In this document: in pieces, positions 42,729-52,200 of the stretch
How positions within the stretch are numbered: position 1 is the first letter of the stretch
Layout: every line of letters begins with the position of its first letter
Assembly (NCBI GenBank): GCA_965243325.1
Contig: CBDEUQ010000001.1
Location: 124,001-188,000, forward strand
Reading direction: 5' to 3'
Origin: JANQOH01 sp965243325
GTDB taxonomy: Bacteria > Pseudomonadota > Alphaproteobacteria > UBA7887
Length of the DNA: 64,000 bases
The notes under the pieces: generated by a model
What the model was told of the DNA's origin: nothing
What the model saw: only the letters and a program-made list of their open reading frames with translations
Database searches by the model: none
Program-made: the position numbers and the translations under genes

Positions 42729-45700
42729 ATGAGCGCGCCCGCATTGCGGGACCACTGCTCCCGCCCGCCAGCGTCCCCGCCTGAACCTTCCGCCTCCGGC
42801 CGGCGCTCCGATAGAGCCCGGCCCGCTTCTTCCCCCGACAGTTCGACTTTCTCCGCCGCCCGCACGGTCGCGGCCCTCCGTCCTGCCGCCCGTCGCCTGC
42901 GGCCTGTCCTTGCCGCCGCGCTGCTCGCGCTGCCGCTGCTGGCCGTCCTGCCGACCGGGGCCGAGGCGCAGACGGTCGAATGCACCACGGCCAACACGGA
43001 CGGCTCCTACGACGTGCCGTTCGGCTGGGCGCTCAAGCCTTCCGGCCTTGCCGCCGGCACCAAGTTCCGGCTGCTGTTCATCACCTCGACGTCGCGCGAC
43101 GGGACGGCGACCGACATCGCGACCTACAACACCTTCGTGCAGACCGCCGCCAAGGCCGGCCACAGCGCGATCTCCGACAGTTGCGGCAACAAGTTCAAGG
43201 TCGTCGGCTCGACCTCCTCGGTCGATGCCCGCGTCAACACCGACAGCGAGTCGACCGACACGGGTGCGCTGATCTACTGGCTGAACGGCGACAAGGCCGC
43301 CGACAACTATGGCGACTTCTACGACGGAGGCTGGGACAGCACATCGGCGACCGACGAGTCGGGATCCTTTAACAATGGAATCAATGTATGGACGGGCAGC
43401 AATTCGGACGGCACGAAGAGTAGTTATTACCTGGGGCGTGCGACTCCACCTCTAGTCCGTCATGGCTCTCGTACCGGCACTCCGCTTAGCCACGGCAACA
43501 ATTCGAGGACATCAATCTCTCCCTTCTACGGCCTCTCCCCGGTTTTCACCGTGGGGGCGGCGCCGACCCTCTCCATCACCGCCCCTGGGGACGCGGCCGA
43601 GGGCGACGCGGACACGCGCGACCTGACCTTCACGGTGACCCTGAGCGAGCCGGTGTCGAGCACCGTCGGCTATGAGATCTGCTTCTCCGGCACCGCGACC
43701 ATCGATCTGACCGCCGCCGCCACGATTCCCGCCAGCGCGGATTACCAGCCTCTCTATGTTTCTGTGTCCAACAACCCAAGCGCCTCGGCCTGCCTCACCG
43801 GCGGGAACATCGCAGCCGGGCAGGTCACCAGCAAATATGTCGGCATCCGCGTCAAGGGCGACACCGAGGGCGAGTTCGACGAGTCGGTGATCGCGACGCT
43901 GTCGCTCGCCGGCACCCCGCCCGCCGGCGTGACCCTTGGCACGTCGGAGGCGACGCACTGGATCCGCGACGACGACGGCGCGGCGCTGACGCTGCGCTAC
44001 GGCGCGGGGCGGGCCAACGCGCCGGAGGGCAGCACGACCGGCTACGGGGAGTTCTACCTGTACCCGTTCAACCGGGCGCTCGGCTCGGGCGAGACGGTGA
44101 CCGTGCCGCTGTCCTTCACGGGCGGGACGCTGGGGACGGACTTCACGCTCTCGGTCGACCCCAACCACGGGTTCGCGTCGGCGGTGCTGAGCGGGAGCAC
44201 GGTGACGATCACCGGCCCCGGGCCGAGGAGGCTGCTCTATCTGCGCGTCTTCGCGCCCGACGACACCGACACGACGGACGAGACTGTGACGCTGGGCGTC
44301 GGGGCGGCGACCAGCACCGTCGGCACGGTCAGGCCCGACAAGCAAGGCAACGCCCAGGTCACGCTGTACGACGACGACGTCTCGCAGTCGCTCACGGTCG
44401 AGTTCACCCGGTCCGCGTTCACGGTCGACGAGCCCGACGGTCCGTTGCAGCCGGTGGTGCGGCTCTCCGAGGTGCCGCGCAGCGACGTCGCGATACCGGT
44501 GACGGTGAGCGACGGCACGGCGGTGCGCGGCGAGGACTATACGAGTGCGGCGACGCGGACCGTGACCTTCCCGGCCGGGAGGGATGCGACCCAGATTCTC
44601 GACATCAAGATCATCAACGACGCCGACTACGAGCCGGTCGACGAGACCTTAACGATCGCCATCGACACTTCCTCGCTGCCCGCCGGGGTGACGGCGAAGG
44701 CGGGGGGCAACCTCCAGGCGACGGTGACCATCGTGAGCGAGGACCCGGAGGCGGACCCGATCTCCGACAGCGACTTCCTCGTCCTGGGGACCTTCGAGGA
44801 GCTCCAGCACCAGGAGCACGACCGCCGGGGCCCGGACTTCGCGGTGCACCGGCTGAGGAAGGCCAACAACGGCACCATCCCCGACGCCTGGGGGTTCCGG
44901 CTCTGCTTCGCCGGCACCGCGACCTGGGGCGCGGACTACCGGGTGAAGGCCCGCAACGGCGCGGTGCTCACGCTGGACGGCAACGGCTGCACGGCGCGCA
45001 ACAGCGCGGCCCAGGGCACCGCGGTGCCGGCGGGCAGCAACCGGTCGTGGTTCTCCGTCGAGCCCATCGACGACGCCCACGAGGATTCGGGCGAGACCAT
45101 CGTGATCTCGGTCTCCAAGCCCTACAACACCAACCTGTTCGGCGGCGGCCCGGCCGGCGAACCCAAGGTCAGCTACGGCAAGGACAGCCTCACCTTCGTC
45201 ATCCTGAACCACGAGATCGTGGAGCATGCCAAGGCGGAGCCGGCGGTGCAGGTCTCCTCCGGGACCGGGGGCACGGAGGGCGAGGCGGTCCAGTTCACGC
45301 TCCAGGCGGTGCCGGCGCCGGCCTCGCCGTTCGACGTGACGCTGACGGTGAGCCAGGAGGGCGACCATGTGGCGGCAAAGGACCTCGGTCCGCGCACGGT
45401 GACGGTGCCCGTGAGCGGCACGGTGACGGTGAGCGTCCCGACGGTGGACGACGATGCGGACGAGCTCGCCGGGACGGTGACGGCGGCGCTGGAGGCGGGC
45501 AGCGGCTACACGCTGGGCGCAACGAGCAGCCTCGCGGTGGAGGTCGCGGACAACGACGAGACGGCGCCCCCCTCGCCCACGGTGTCGCAATGCGTCTCCG
45601 ACGAGCTGATGGCGACGGCGAAGCGGCTCTATGAGCGGAACCGCCACAAGCCGCCGCAGTATGCGGAGAACTGGTTCAGCGTGCTGGTGGCGTTCGGGGA

Positions 45701-48539
45701 GCGGACCCCGGACCAGTGGACGGCGGACGGGCGGACGATCGCGCCGATGACGGCGGCCTCGGCGCGCCAGCGCGGCTGGAAACGGTTCGGCGACGCGCTG
45801 GCGTGCCTGGAGGGGACGGGGACGGCCGGCGCCGCTCCGGGGGTGTATCTGTACGCGACGCCCCCGGGCGACGTGTCCGAGGCGGGGGGCCGCAAGACCC
45901 TGACGGTGTTTCTGGGCCGCGCGCTCGAGGAAGGCGAGGCGCTGCGGGTGCCGCTCGCCTTCGGCGGCGCGGCAACGCTTGGGAGCGACTACACGCTGTC
46001 GGCGCAGAACCCGGCCCCGCAAGGGGTGAGCCATGCCAACCTCGCGGGTCCCGGGGCGCCGACGCTCACCTTCACCGGCCCCTCGGCATCGACGGCGAAG
46101 CTGTTACTGACGGCGGCCGCCGACAGCGTGAACGAGGGTTCGGGCGAGACGGTGACGGTGGGTCTGGGGACGATCTCGGCGGCGGGCTTCCACGGCGCGG
46201 CCGCGGGCGATGGCGCGGTGAGCTTCACGATCCTGGAGCCGCCGCCCGAGGTCTCCATCGCGGCGAAGACCGCCTCCATCACCGAGGGCACGGACGCCGC
46301 GTTCACGGTGCGGGCGAACCGGGCGCCGGATGCGGACCTGACCGTAAAGCTCACGGTCTCGGAGGCCGCGGGCTCCGACTTCGTGGCGGCGGCGGGCGAG
46401 GGCGCGGCCACGGTGACGATCCCGAAGGGCGAGACCGAGGCCGCGTTCACGGTGGCGACGGTGGACGATCAGGCGGACGAGCCCGACGGCAGCGTGACGG
46501 TGAGCCTCGGCGGGAACGGCGGGGCCTACACGGTGGCGGCGTCGCCGGGCGATGCGGCCTCGGTCAAGGTGGCCGACGACGACGACGCCCCGGCGGGAGC
46601 GATGCTCTCGGTGGACGACGCCACGGCGCAGGAGAAGGACCGGCTGATCCGGTTCACGGTCAGGCTGTCGAAGGCGGCGGGGAAGACCGTGTGGGTTGGC
46701 TACCAAACGCGCCACTCGACGCCGGTCTCGGCGCGGCAGTACGAGGACTATGTGAGCCTCGGCTCAAGTCTCCGCTTCGGGCCGACGGAGACCGAGCAGG
46801 AGGTGCTGGTCTACGTCTTCGACGACAGCCACGACGAGGGTTCGGAGACCTTCGAGCTGGTGATCGAAAGCCAGACCGAGGGTGTGGGCGTCGCGGACGG
46901 GGTTGCGGTTGGGACCATCGTGAACTCGGACCCGATGCCGGCGGCGTGGCTGGCGCGCTTCGGGCGCACGGTGGCGGAGCAGGCGCTGGACGGCATCGCG
47001 GGGCGCATGGCGGCGCCGCGCACCCCGGGCGCCCGGGGCGTCGTCGCCGGGCAGGCGATCAGTTTCGATCCCGGATCGCAGTCCGGGACAGGCCCGGCCG
47101 GTGATGGCCCACTGGCGCCGTCCGGTATGGCTGGCGGCTTCGACGGCCGGGCCGGCGGGTTCGGCCCCGGCTTCGGCGCGCATGACGGCCGCTTCGGCGC
47201 GGGCGGCCCCGGCAATGCCCACGGCTTCGGCAGCAGTAGCGGCCAATCGCAGACCATGACGATGCAGGAGGCTTTGCTGGGGTCGAGCTTCACGGCGACG
47301 GGGGCGAAGGACGGCGCGGGCGGCAGCCTGGCCTTCTGGGGCCGGGCGGCGCAGGGCAGCTTCGACGGGCGCGAGGGGGCGTTCTCGCTCGACGGCGATG
47401 CCACCACGGCGATGCTGGGCGCGGACTATGCGCGCGGCAACTGGCTGGTCGGGCTGGCGCTGATGCAGAGCGCCGGCGAGGGCGGCTACCGGGATACGGG
47501 TCCCAGGCGCGACGACGCATCCCGCGCCCTGGCGCAGATGTGCAAGGATGCCGAAGACACGGACCCGGCGAGGCAGAAGGTCTGTAACGGCGCGGTCCGG
47601 GAAGGCAACGGCACGGTTGAGGCGTCGCTGACGGCGGCGGTGCCCTATGCGGCGTTGCAGGCATCGGAGCGGCTGAAGCTCTGGGGCGCGGCAGGCTACG
47701 GCACCGGCGAGGTGACGCTCAAGCCGCAGATGGGCGGCAGCTACAGGGCGGACATCGACTGGACCATGGCGGCGGCGGGCCTGCGCGGCGACGTGATCGC
47801 GCCGCCGAAGGAGGGTTCCGGTCCCGCCCTTGCGGTGACCTCGGACGCGCTCTGGGCGCGGACGTCATCGGACAAGACGCGCGATCTTGCGGCCTCGGAG
47901 TCCGACGTGACCCGGCTCCGGCTCGGGCTGGAAGGGAGCTACCGCGTCGCCCTCGAAGAGGGCGGCCACCTGACGCCGAAGCTGGAGGTTGGCGCGCGCC
48001 ATGACGGGGGCGACGCCGAGACCGGGTTCGGGGTCGAGTTGGGCGGCGGCATCGCCTGGGTCGATCCCAAGCTGGGTCTCTCGCTCGACCTGTCGGGCCG
48101 CACGCTGATCGCGCACGGCAACGACGACCTGGAGGACCGGGGGTATTCGGCCTCGCTCGCGTACGACCCCGCCCCGGCGACGAAGCGGGGTCCGTCGCTG
48201 ACGCTCACCCAGGACTGGGGCGGTCAATCGCAAGGCGGCCTGGATGCGCTGTTTACCCCCGACCCGCTGGAGGACCGCACGGGCAATGCCGAGCCGACCT
48301 CGCGCTGGGCGATGGAGGCGGCATACGGCCTGCCGGTCCTCGGGGGCCGCTTCACCGGCAGCCCGCATGTGGGCTTCGGGCTGGCGACGGCGGCGCGCGA
48401 CTACACCGTCGGCTGGCGCCTGACGCCGGAGGCCGCGACCGCGCCCGACCTCACCTTCGGCCTCAAGGCCACGCGCAGGGAGAGCGACGGGGCGGAGCCC
48501 GAACACACGGCCGGGTTCGAGATCACGGCGCGCTGGTGA
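42729..48539 (+). CDS. Giant Calx-beta repeat surface protein with C-terminal beta-barrel
   Basis: A 1936-residue outer-membrane protein. A basic N-terminal extension (1-52) precedes a hydrophobic signal (about 57-78, ending GAEAQ). The passenger carries several Calx-beta-type modules with acidic calcium-binding loops (for example near 295-410, 420-535, 555-670, 850-945, 1180-1285 and 1290-1400), and a Cys-bounded helical module (about 955-1035: QCVSDELMATAKRLY..ALACLE). A glycine-rich linker (1440-1500) leads to an autotransporter-like barrel (about 1510-1936: AFWGRAAQGSFDG, MLGADYARGNWLVG) that ends FEITARW with the terminal aromatic residue expected for BAM insertion. Adhesion or host contact is the likely role. 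The start ATG 42729 is uncertain because the frame stays open upstream through the repeats. Confidence 0.85.
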   Translation: MSAPALRDHCSRPPASPPEPSASGRRSDRARPASSPDSSTFSAARTVAALRPAARRLRPVLAAALLALPLLAVLPTGAEAQTVECTTANTDGSYDVPFGWALKPSGLAAGTKFRLLFITSTSRDGTATDIATYNTFVQTAAKAGHSAISDSCGNKFKVVGSTSSVDARVNTDSESTDTGALIYWLNGDKAADNYGDFYDGGWDSTSATDESGSFNNGINVWTGSNSDGTKSSYYLGRATPPLVRHGSRTGTPLSHGNNSRTSISPFYGLSPVFTVGAAPTLSITAPGDAAEGDADTRDLTFTVTLSEPVSSTVGYEICFSGTATIDLTAAATIPASADYQPLYVSVSNNPSASACLTGGNIAAGQVTSKYVGIRVKGDTEGEFDESVIATLSLAGTPPAGVTLGTSEATHWIRDDDGAALTLRYGAGRANAPEGSTTGYGEFYLYPFNRALGSGETVTVPLSFTGGTLGTDFTLSVDPNHGFASAVLSGSTVTITGPGPRRLLYLRVFAPDDTDTTDETVTLGVGAATSTVGTVRPDKQGNAQVTLYDDDVSQSLTVEFTRSAFTVDEPDGPLQPVVRLSEVPRSDVAIPVTVSDGTAVRGEDYTSAATRTVTFPAGRDATQILDIKIINDADYEPVDETLTIAIDTSSLPAGVTAKAGGNLQATVTIVSEDPEADPISDSDFLVLGTFEELQHQEHDRRGPDFAVHRLRKANNGTIPDAWGFRLCFAGTATWGADYRVKARNGAVLTLDGNGCTARNSAAQGTAVPAGSNRSWFSVEPIDDAHEDSGETIVISVSKPYNTNLFGGGPAGEPKVSYGKDSLTFVILNHEIVEHAKAEPAVQVSSGTGGTEGEAVQFTLQAVPAPASPFDVTLTVSQEGDHVAAKDLGPRTVTVPVSGTVTVSVPTVDDDADELAGTVTAALEAGSGYTLGATSSLAVEVADNDETAPPSPTVSQCVSDELMATAKRLYERNRHKPPQYAENWFSVLVAFGERTPDQWTADGRTIAPMTAASARQRGWKRFGDALACLEGTGTAGAAPGVYLYATPPGDVSEAGGRKTLTVFLGRALEEGEALRVPLAFGGAATLGSDYTLSAQNPAPQGVSHANLAGPGAPTLTFTGPSASTAKLLLTAAADSVNEGSGETVTVGLGTISAAGFHGAAAGDGAVSFTILEPPPEVSIAAKTASITEGTDAAFTVRANRAPDADLTVKLTVSEAAGSDFVAAAGEGAATVTIPKGETEAAFTVATVDDQADEPDGSVTVSLGGNGGAYTVAASPGDAASVKVADDDDAPAGAMLSVDDATAQEKDRLIRFTVRLSKAAGKTVWVGYQTRHSTPVSARQYEDYVSLGSSLRFGPTETEQEVLVYVFDDSHDEGSETFELVIESQTEGVGVADGVAVGTIVNSDPMPAAWLARFGRTVAEQALDGIAGRMAAPRTPGARGVVAGQAISFDPGSQSGTGPAGDGPLAPSGMAGGFDGRAGGFGPGFGAHDGRFGAGGPGNAHGFGSSSGQSQTMTMQEALLGSSFTATGAKDGAGGSLAFWGRAAQGSFDGREGAFSLDGDATTAMLGADYARGNWLVGLALMQSAGEGGYRDTGPRRDDASRALAQMCKDAEDTDPARQKVCNGAVREGNGTVEASLTAAVPYAALQASERLKLWGAAGYGTGEVTLKPQMGGSYRADIDWTMAAAGLRGDVIAPPKEGSGPALAVTSDALWARTSSDKTRDLAASESDVTRLRLGLEGSYRVALEEGGHLTPKLEVGARHDGGDAETGFGVELGGGIAWVDPKLGLSLDLSGRTLIAHGNDDLEDRGYSASLAYDPAPATKRGPSLTLTQDWGGQSQGGLDALFTPDPLEDRTGNAEPTSRWAMEAAYGLPVLGGRFTGSPHVGFGLATAARDYTVGWRLTPEAATAPDLTFGLKATRRESDGAEPEHTAGFEITARW

Positions 48540-48643
48540 GCGGCGCGCGCGGCGGTGATCGCATCCAGGGATCGGCATGAGCCGCGCCCGGTTCCCCGGC
48601 CGGCGGGGCGGGCCGTTTCCGCGTCGGCGCCGGGCGCCTGACG

Positions 48644-49347
48644 ATGGCGCGGCGGGTCGGCGGCTGGGACGCGCTCAGGGCGTGGCGCTTCATCCGCGCG
48701 AGCAAGGCGTACCGCACGGCGTGGCGGAAGCGCCGCCCGATGCCCGGCCTGCCGGAACGCGGCCCGTTCCCCATACGCCTCCAGACCTCGGCCGATCTCG
48801 CCGCCATGGCCTGGGGCATGGCGGCCTGGGAGGACCCCTGTGCGGAACTGCCGCTCTCCCCTTTCTGGGCGCAGGCCGGCGTGATGGACGGCCAGGTGGC
48901 GCGGGACGCCGCGCCGCTGGTCCGGCTCGCGGCCGAGGGCGGGGCGGCGCTCTCCGGGCTGCGCCTCGCCGACAGCGCGCTGATGCTGAGGATCGAGCAG
49001 CCCGGCCGCTCGGTCCTGGTCCGTCTGCCGCCCGGCACCGTCTTCCCCGAGGACGGCGGCTTGCGGCTGATCCGCGAGGTGGTCCGCATCGAGGATGTCT
49101 GGCTCGGCGCCCCGGTCCCTCGGCCGGGGCGGGAACGGGGGACGGCGGCGACGGCGAGCTTCTGCTGGCGCTGGAGAGCGAGGCGGAAGGGCTCACCCAG
49201 CGCGAGGTCGCGGTCCGGCTCTGGGGCGCCGAACGGGTCGCGGACGAGTGGTGGTCGGACGGCTGGATGCTCGGGCGTCTCAAGCGCAGGCGCCGGCGCG
49301 CCAGGGCGATCCTCAAGCAGTACCGGGAGATGGTGACCCGGACGTGA
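48644..49347 (+). pseudogene. DUF2285-type regulator-like gene with a frameshift
   Basis: The first half, from ATG 48644, reads WRFIRASKAYRTAWRKR and LRIEQPGRSVLVRLPPG like DUF6499/DUF2285 proteins of alphaproteobacterial conjugative elements. The expected C terminus (LLLALESEAEGLTQREVAVR, WGAERVADEW, RRRRARAILKQYREM) lies in another frame from about 49130 to 49347. The change occurs near G-rich CGGGGGA at 49136-49141 and equals loss of one base or a -1 shift. It is either a pseudogene, a programmed frameshift or a sequencing error. Full length would be about 233 residues. Confidence 0.75.
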
Positions 49348-49490
49348 CCGATATCGTCCCGCCAACACTGAAGGCGAAACGCCGCCACAAACCGCCGCAA
49401 ACGCGCTACAATCGCCAACGCCGCGCAGGGATCAGATATCGACGACAAGCGCGTGTCGGTCTCGGCTGTAGCGAGCCCCCGCAACCACAG

Positions 49491-49527
49491 AAAGCCCTTG
49501 AAAACATTGCTGTTTTCAGGGGCTTTT
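49491..49527 (+). terminator. Rho-independent terminator
   Basis: A 15-bp stem (AAAGCCCTTGAAAAC / GTTTTCAGGGGCTTT, one G.T pair) with a six-base loop ATTGCT, followed by TTTT and further T-rich sequence. It lies about 145 bases after the DUF2285 stop, with no gene in between, and is nearly symmetrical, so it could work both ways. Confidence 0.8.
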
Positions 49528-49599
49528 CATTTTCGGATAGAGAGTCTGTCGACACCTGGGAAGCGCACGGGAAGCACGGGAAATCCAAATTTTGACGGT

Positions 49600-49742
49600 C
49601 GTCGACGGCGAACCGGCGAAGTGCGGCGGCGCGGTCGCTGCGAGTGAGGGGAGCATCGGCCGCTCCGCGTTTAGCGCGAGCACGTGCAGCAGCTCGTACT
49701 CGGCGGCGGTGAAGACGACCGCCTGCCGCCGACGGTCGGACG
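49600..49742 (-). pseudogene. Fragment of an OmpR-type response regulator DNA-binding domain
   Basis: Reverse-strand reading gives DRRRQAVVFTAAEYELLHVL followed by ALNAERP, which is the start of the winged-helix domain of OmpR/PhoB-type response regulators (typically LTAAEYELLRVL). The receiver domain and the recognition helix are missing, and the flanking sequence does not continue the domain. It is a scrap of a lost two-component gene. Confidence 0.6.
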
Positions 49743-49851
49743 GCGCGGGTCGCAGTCGATGGCGAAGACGGCGACCACGAAGGGGTGTGCTCCGCGCGGC
49801 AGAGTGGCGCGGCGCAGATCCGTAAACCCGCCGGATGGCACTTCGGTATCC

Positions 49852-49985
49852 CTAGGCGCGGCCCCGAGGCAATGGTGCATGCCCCGCCCGAACGCCAGGA
49901 GAGAGCCGTGGTCGCGCCCGACGTCGAGGCGGTCCGGATCCGCGAACGCCGTCGGACGGTGCTTCTCGTCGCGCGCCCGTTCGAC
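49852..49985 (-). pseudogene. Fragment of a cytochrome P450 haem-binding region
   Basis: The reverse strand reads ARDEKHRPTAFADPDRLDVG then LAFGRGMHHCLGAA, the P450 Cys-ligand loop (FGxGxHxCLG) with its preceding N-R-D/DPDR motif. Only about 45 residues are recognisable; nothing before or after continues the fold. It is a remnant of a decayed P450 gene. Confidence 0.7.
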
Positions 49986-50265
49986 CGCGCGTCTCCTCTC
50001 GCCGGAGGAATCGCACTGGCGGCGGCCTTCCGCGGGCGGCATCTTGCCGCATGTCGGGCACAGGCCGCGGGCGATGCACCGGATGGGAGCCGACGACACT
50101 CGTTTGAATTTGCGGGCCTTCGGCATTCATGGCCGCCCTCTGCTGCCTATTCCCAAAGCCCGGCCAGAATGGCAGGATTCCGCGGGCAGCAAAATCGAAG
50201 CGGCTCGGAAACTGGGCAGCGCCGGGCCGGTCCGCCCAGTCCGGGAGGCGGAAAGAGACGGCACC

Positions 50266-51306
50266 ATGGCAGGGAACGACGCGGCCGGCCTACCCGCGGG
50301 ATTCGCCGACGAAGCGGCGCTCGAAGAGTTCATGACGCGGCCTTCGGCCGTGCTGGTGCGCGACCTGGAATCGGTCGAAGGCGACCTGCTGATCCTCGGC
50401 GCCGGCGGCAAGATGGGGCCGACGCTGGCGCGGCTCGCCAAGCGCGCCGCGCCGGACCGGCGGGTGATCGGCGTCGCGCGCTTCTCCGATCCGGCGGTCA
50501 GGGAAAAGTTCGCAGCCTGGGAAGTCGAAACGATAACCTGCGATCTGCTGGACCGTAAAGCGGTGGCGGCGCTGCCGCGATGCCCGAACGTGATCTTCAT
50601 GGCCGGACGCAAATTCGGCACGGCCGGCGCGCTGTCGCTCACCTGGGCGATGAATGTCGCGATGCCCGCGGTCGCGGCCGAGACCTTCCGGGACAGCCGG
50701 ATCGTCGCCTTCTCCACCGGCAACGTCTATCCCTTCGCCCGGGTTGCGGAAGGCGGCTCGCGCGAGACCGATCCGCCGGGGCCGATGGGTGAATATGCCA
50801 TGAGTTGCCTGGGCCGCGAGCGCATGTTCGAGCATTTCTCGGAGAAATACGGCACGCCGGGCCGCATCGTCCGGCTCAACTACGCCATCGACATGCGCTA
50901 CGGCGTGCTGCACGACATTGGCAGCAAGGTGCTGACAGGGCAGCCGGTCGACCTGACGACCGGCAATGTCAACGTGATCTGGCAGGGCGACGCCAACAGC
51001 CAGGTTCTGCGCTGCCTGGCCCATTGCACGGCACCGGCGACGCCGCTCAACGTATCGGGCCCGGAGACCGCCAGCGTGCGCGCCCTCGCCTTGGCTTTTG
51101 GTGAGCGCTTCGGCCGGGAACCGGTATTCGAGGGGACGGAATCGGACCGGTGCTGGCTCGTCAATGCCGGCGACGCGACGCGCCTGTTCGGCAATCCATC
51201 GGTGCCGCTGTTCACTATGGTCGATTGGATGGCCGACTGGCTGCTGACCGGTGGCAGCGCCTACGGCAAACCGACCGAATTCGCCAGCCGCGACGGCACG
51301 TTCTAG
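50266..51306 (+). CDS. NAD-dependent epimerase/dehydratase family protein
   Basis: A 346-residue extended SDR. The Rossmann motif is LLILGAGGKMGPTLARLA (about 45-62), with the Asp region CDLLDRKAV, the Ser/Thr in FSTGNVYPF and a Y-x-x-x-K-like site replaced by EYAMSCLGRE, so the catalytic lysine is not in the usual place. ATG 50266 is chosen since the frame upstream (from about 49684) overlaps the decayed antisense scraps and lacks a fold. It is two bases from the GNAT gene, suggesting an operon. Substrate unknown, probably a nucleotide sugar or a steroid-like ketone. Confidence 0.82.
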   Translation: MAGNDAAGLPAGFADEAALEEFMTRPSAVLVRDLESVEGDLLILGAGGKMGPTLARLAKRAAPDRRVIGVARFSDPAVREKFAAWEVETITCDLLDRKAVAALPRCPNVIFMAGRKFGTAGALSLTWAMNVAMPAVAAETFRDSRIVAFSTGNVYPFARVAEGGSRETDPPGPMGEYAMSCLGRERMFEHFSEKYGTPGRIVRLNYAIDMRYGVLHDIGSKVLTGQPVDLTTGNVNVIWQGDANSQVLRCLAHCTAPATPLNVSGPETASVRALALAFGERFGREPVFEGTESDRCWLVNAGDATRLFGNPSVPLFTMVDWMADWLLTGGSAYGKPTEFASRDGTF

Positions 51307-51308
51307 CC

Positions 51309-52199
51309 ATGACGGCATTGGCAGAAACGCTCCGTCAGATCGATCTGTCGCCCGCTCATGCCGAAGCCGGGTTCGACCTGTCCGCCCTGATCGGCTGGAA
51401 CCAGACGGTGGACGATTGGCGCTATATTCTCGCCCACGGTGCGGGCGTCGGCGTGCTGGACCCCGAAGACAAGCTGATCGGCACTGCCATGGCGCTGCCC
51501 TATGGCCGGTTTGCCTGGATTTGTCTGGTGCTGGTCGCACCCGGCTGGCGCCGGCAGGGCATCGCCACCCGGCTGATGGACGCGGTGGTGCAGCGCCAGG
51601 AAGCCGCCGGGCGGATACCGGGCCTGGACGCGACGCCGGACGGGCGCGAGGTCTACCGGCGGATCGGCTTCAGGGACGTCTTCTGCCTGGCGCGTTACCA
51701 AGCGGAAAGGGTTGAAGCGGCGGCGCCCGAGGCCCCGCCCACGCTGCCTGGCATTCTGCCCGACGCACTGAGCGTGCGCGCGCTGGAGGCAGCCCACCTG
51801 GTCCGGTTCGCAGCGCCCGACCGCCGCCTGTTCAGCGCCGACCGGCTGGAACTGCTGTTCCATTTGCGCCGCCGGCAGCCCGGCGCCGCCTTCGGCGCGT
51901 GGCGCGAGGGCCGGCCGGCTGGCTACGTGCTGGCGCGCGACGGGCGCGAGGCGGTCCAGATCGGCCCGCTGGCCGCGACCGACGACGCGGCGGCGCAATT
52001 GCTCGCCGCCGCTGCGTTCGACGCGGTGTCGGGGCCGGTCTATATCGACGTCGCCGACGTCCGCGGCAGCTTCGTCCGGTGGCTGGAGTCCTGCGGCTTC
52101 GTCCTCCAGCGCCCCTACATCCGCATGATACGCGGCCGTGAAGCCGGATTTGGTGATTCCAGTCTGCTCTACGCCATAGCCGGGCCCGAACTGGGGTAA
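51309..52199 (+). CDS. Tandem GNAT-family N-acetyltransferase
   Basis: A 296-residue protein. The N-terminal GNAT domain (about 20-140) carries the acetyl-CoA loop VLVAPGWRRQGIATRLMD (the R/Q-x-x-G-x-G/A signature) and the LDATPDGREVYRRIGF strand; the C-terminal half (about 155-290) is a second GNAT-like domain of the YitH/HolE type without the canonical loop. The start ATG 51309 follows the epimerase stop by two bases. Likely a small-molecule acetyltransferase acting with the epimerase. Confidence 0.85.
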   Translation: MTALAETLRQIDLSPAHAEAGFDLSALIGWNQTVDDWRYILAHGAGVGVLDPEDKLIGTAMALPYGRFAWICLVLVAPGWRRQGIATRLMDAVVQRQEAAGRIPGLDATPDGREVYRRIGFRDVFCLARYQAERVEAAAPEAPPTLPGILPDALSVRALEAAHLVRFAAPDRRLFSADRLELLFHLRRRQPGAAFGAWREGRPAGYVLARDGREAVQIGPLAATDDAAAQLLAAAAFDAVSGPVYIDVADVRGSFVRWLESCGFVLQRPYIRMIRGREAGFGDSSLLYAIAGPELG

Positions 52200-52200
52200 C

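Noticed and set aside
49684..50265. A 194-codon N-terminal extension of the epimerase gene
   Set aside because: This part overlaps antisense P450 and response-regulator scraps and has no fold; the family starts near ATG 50266.
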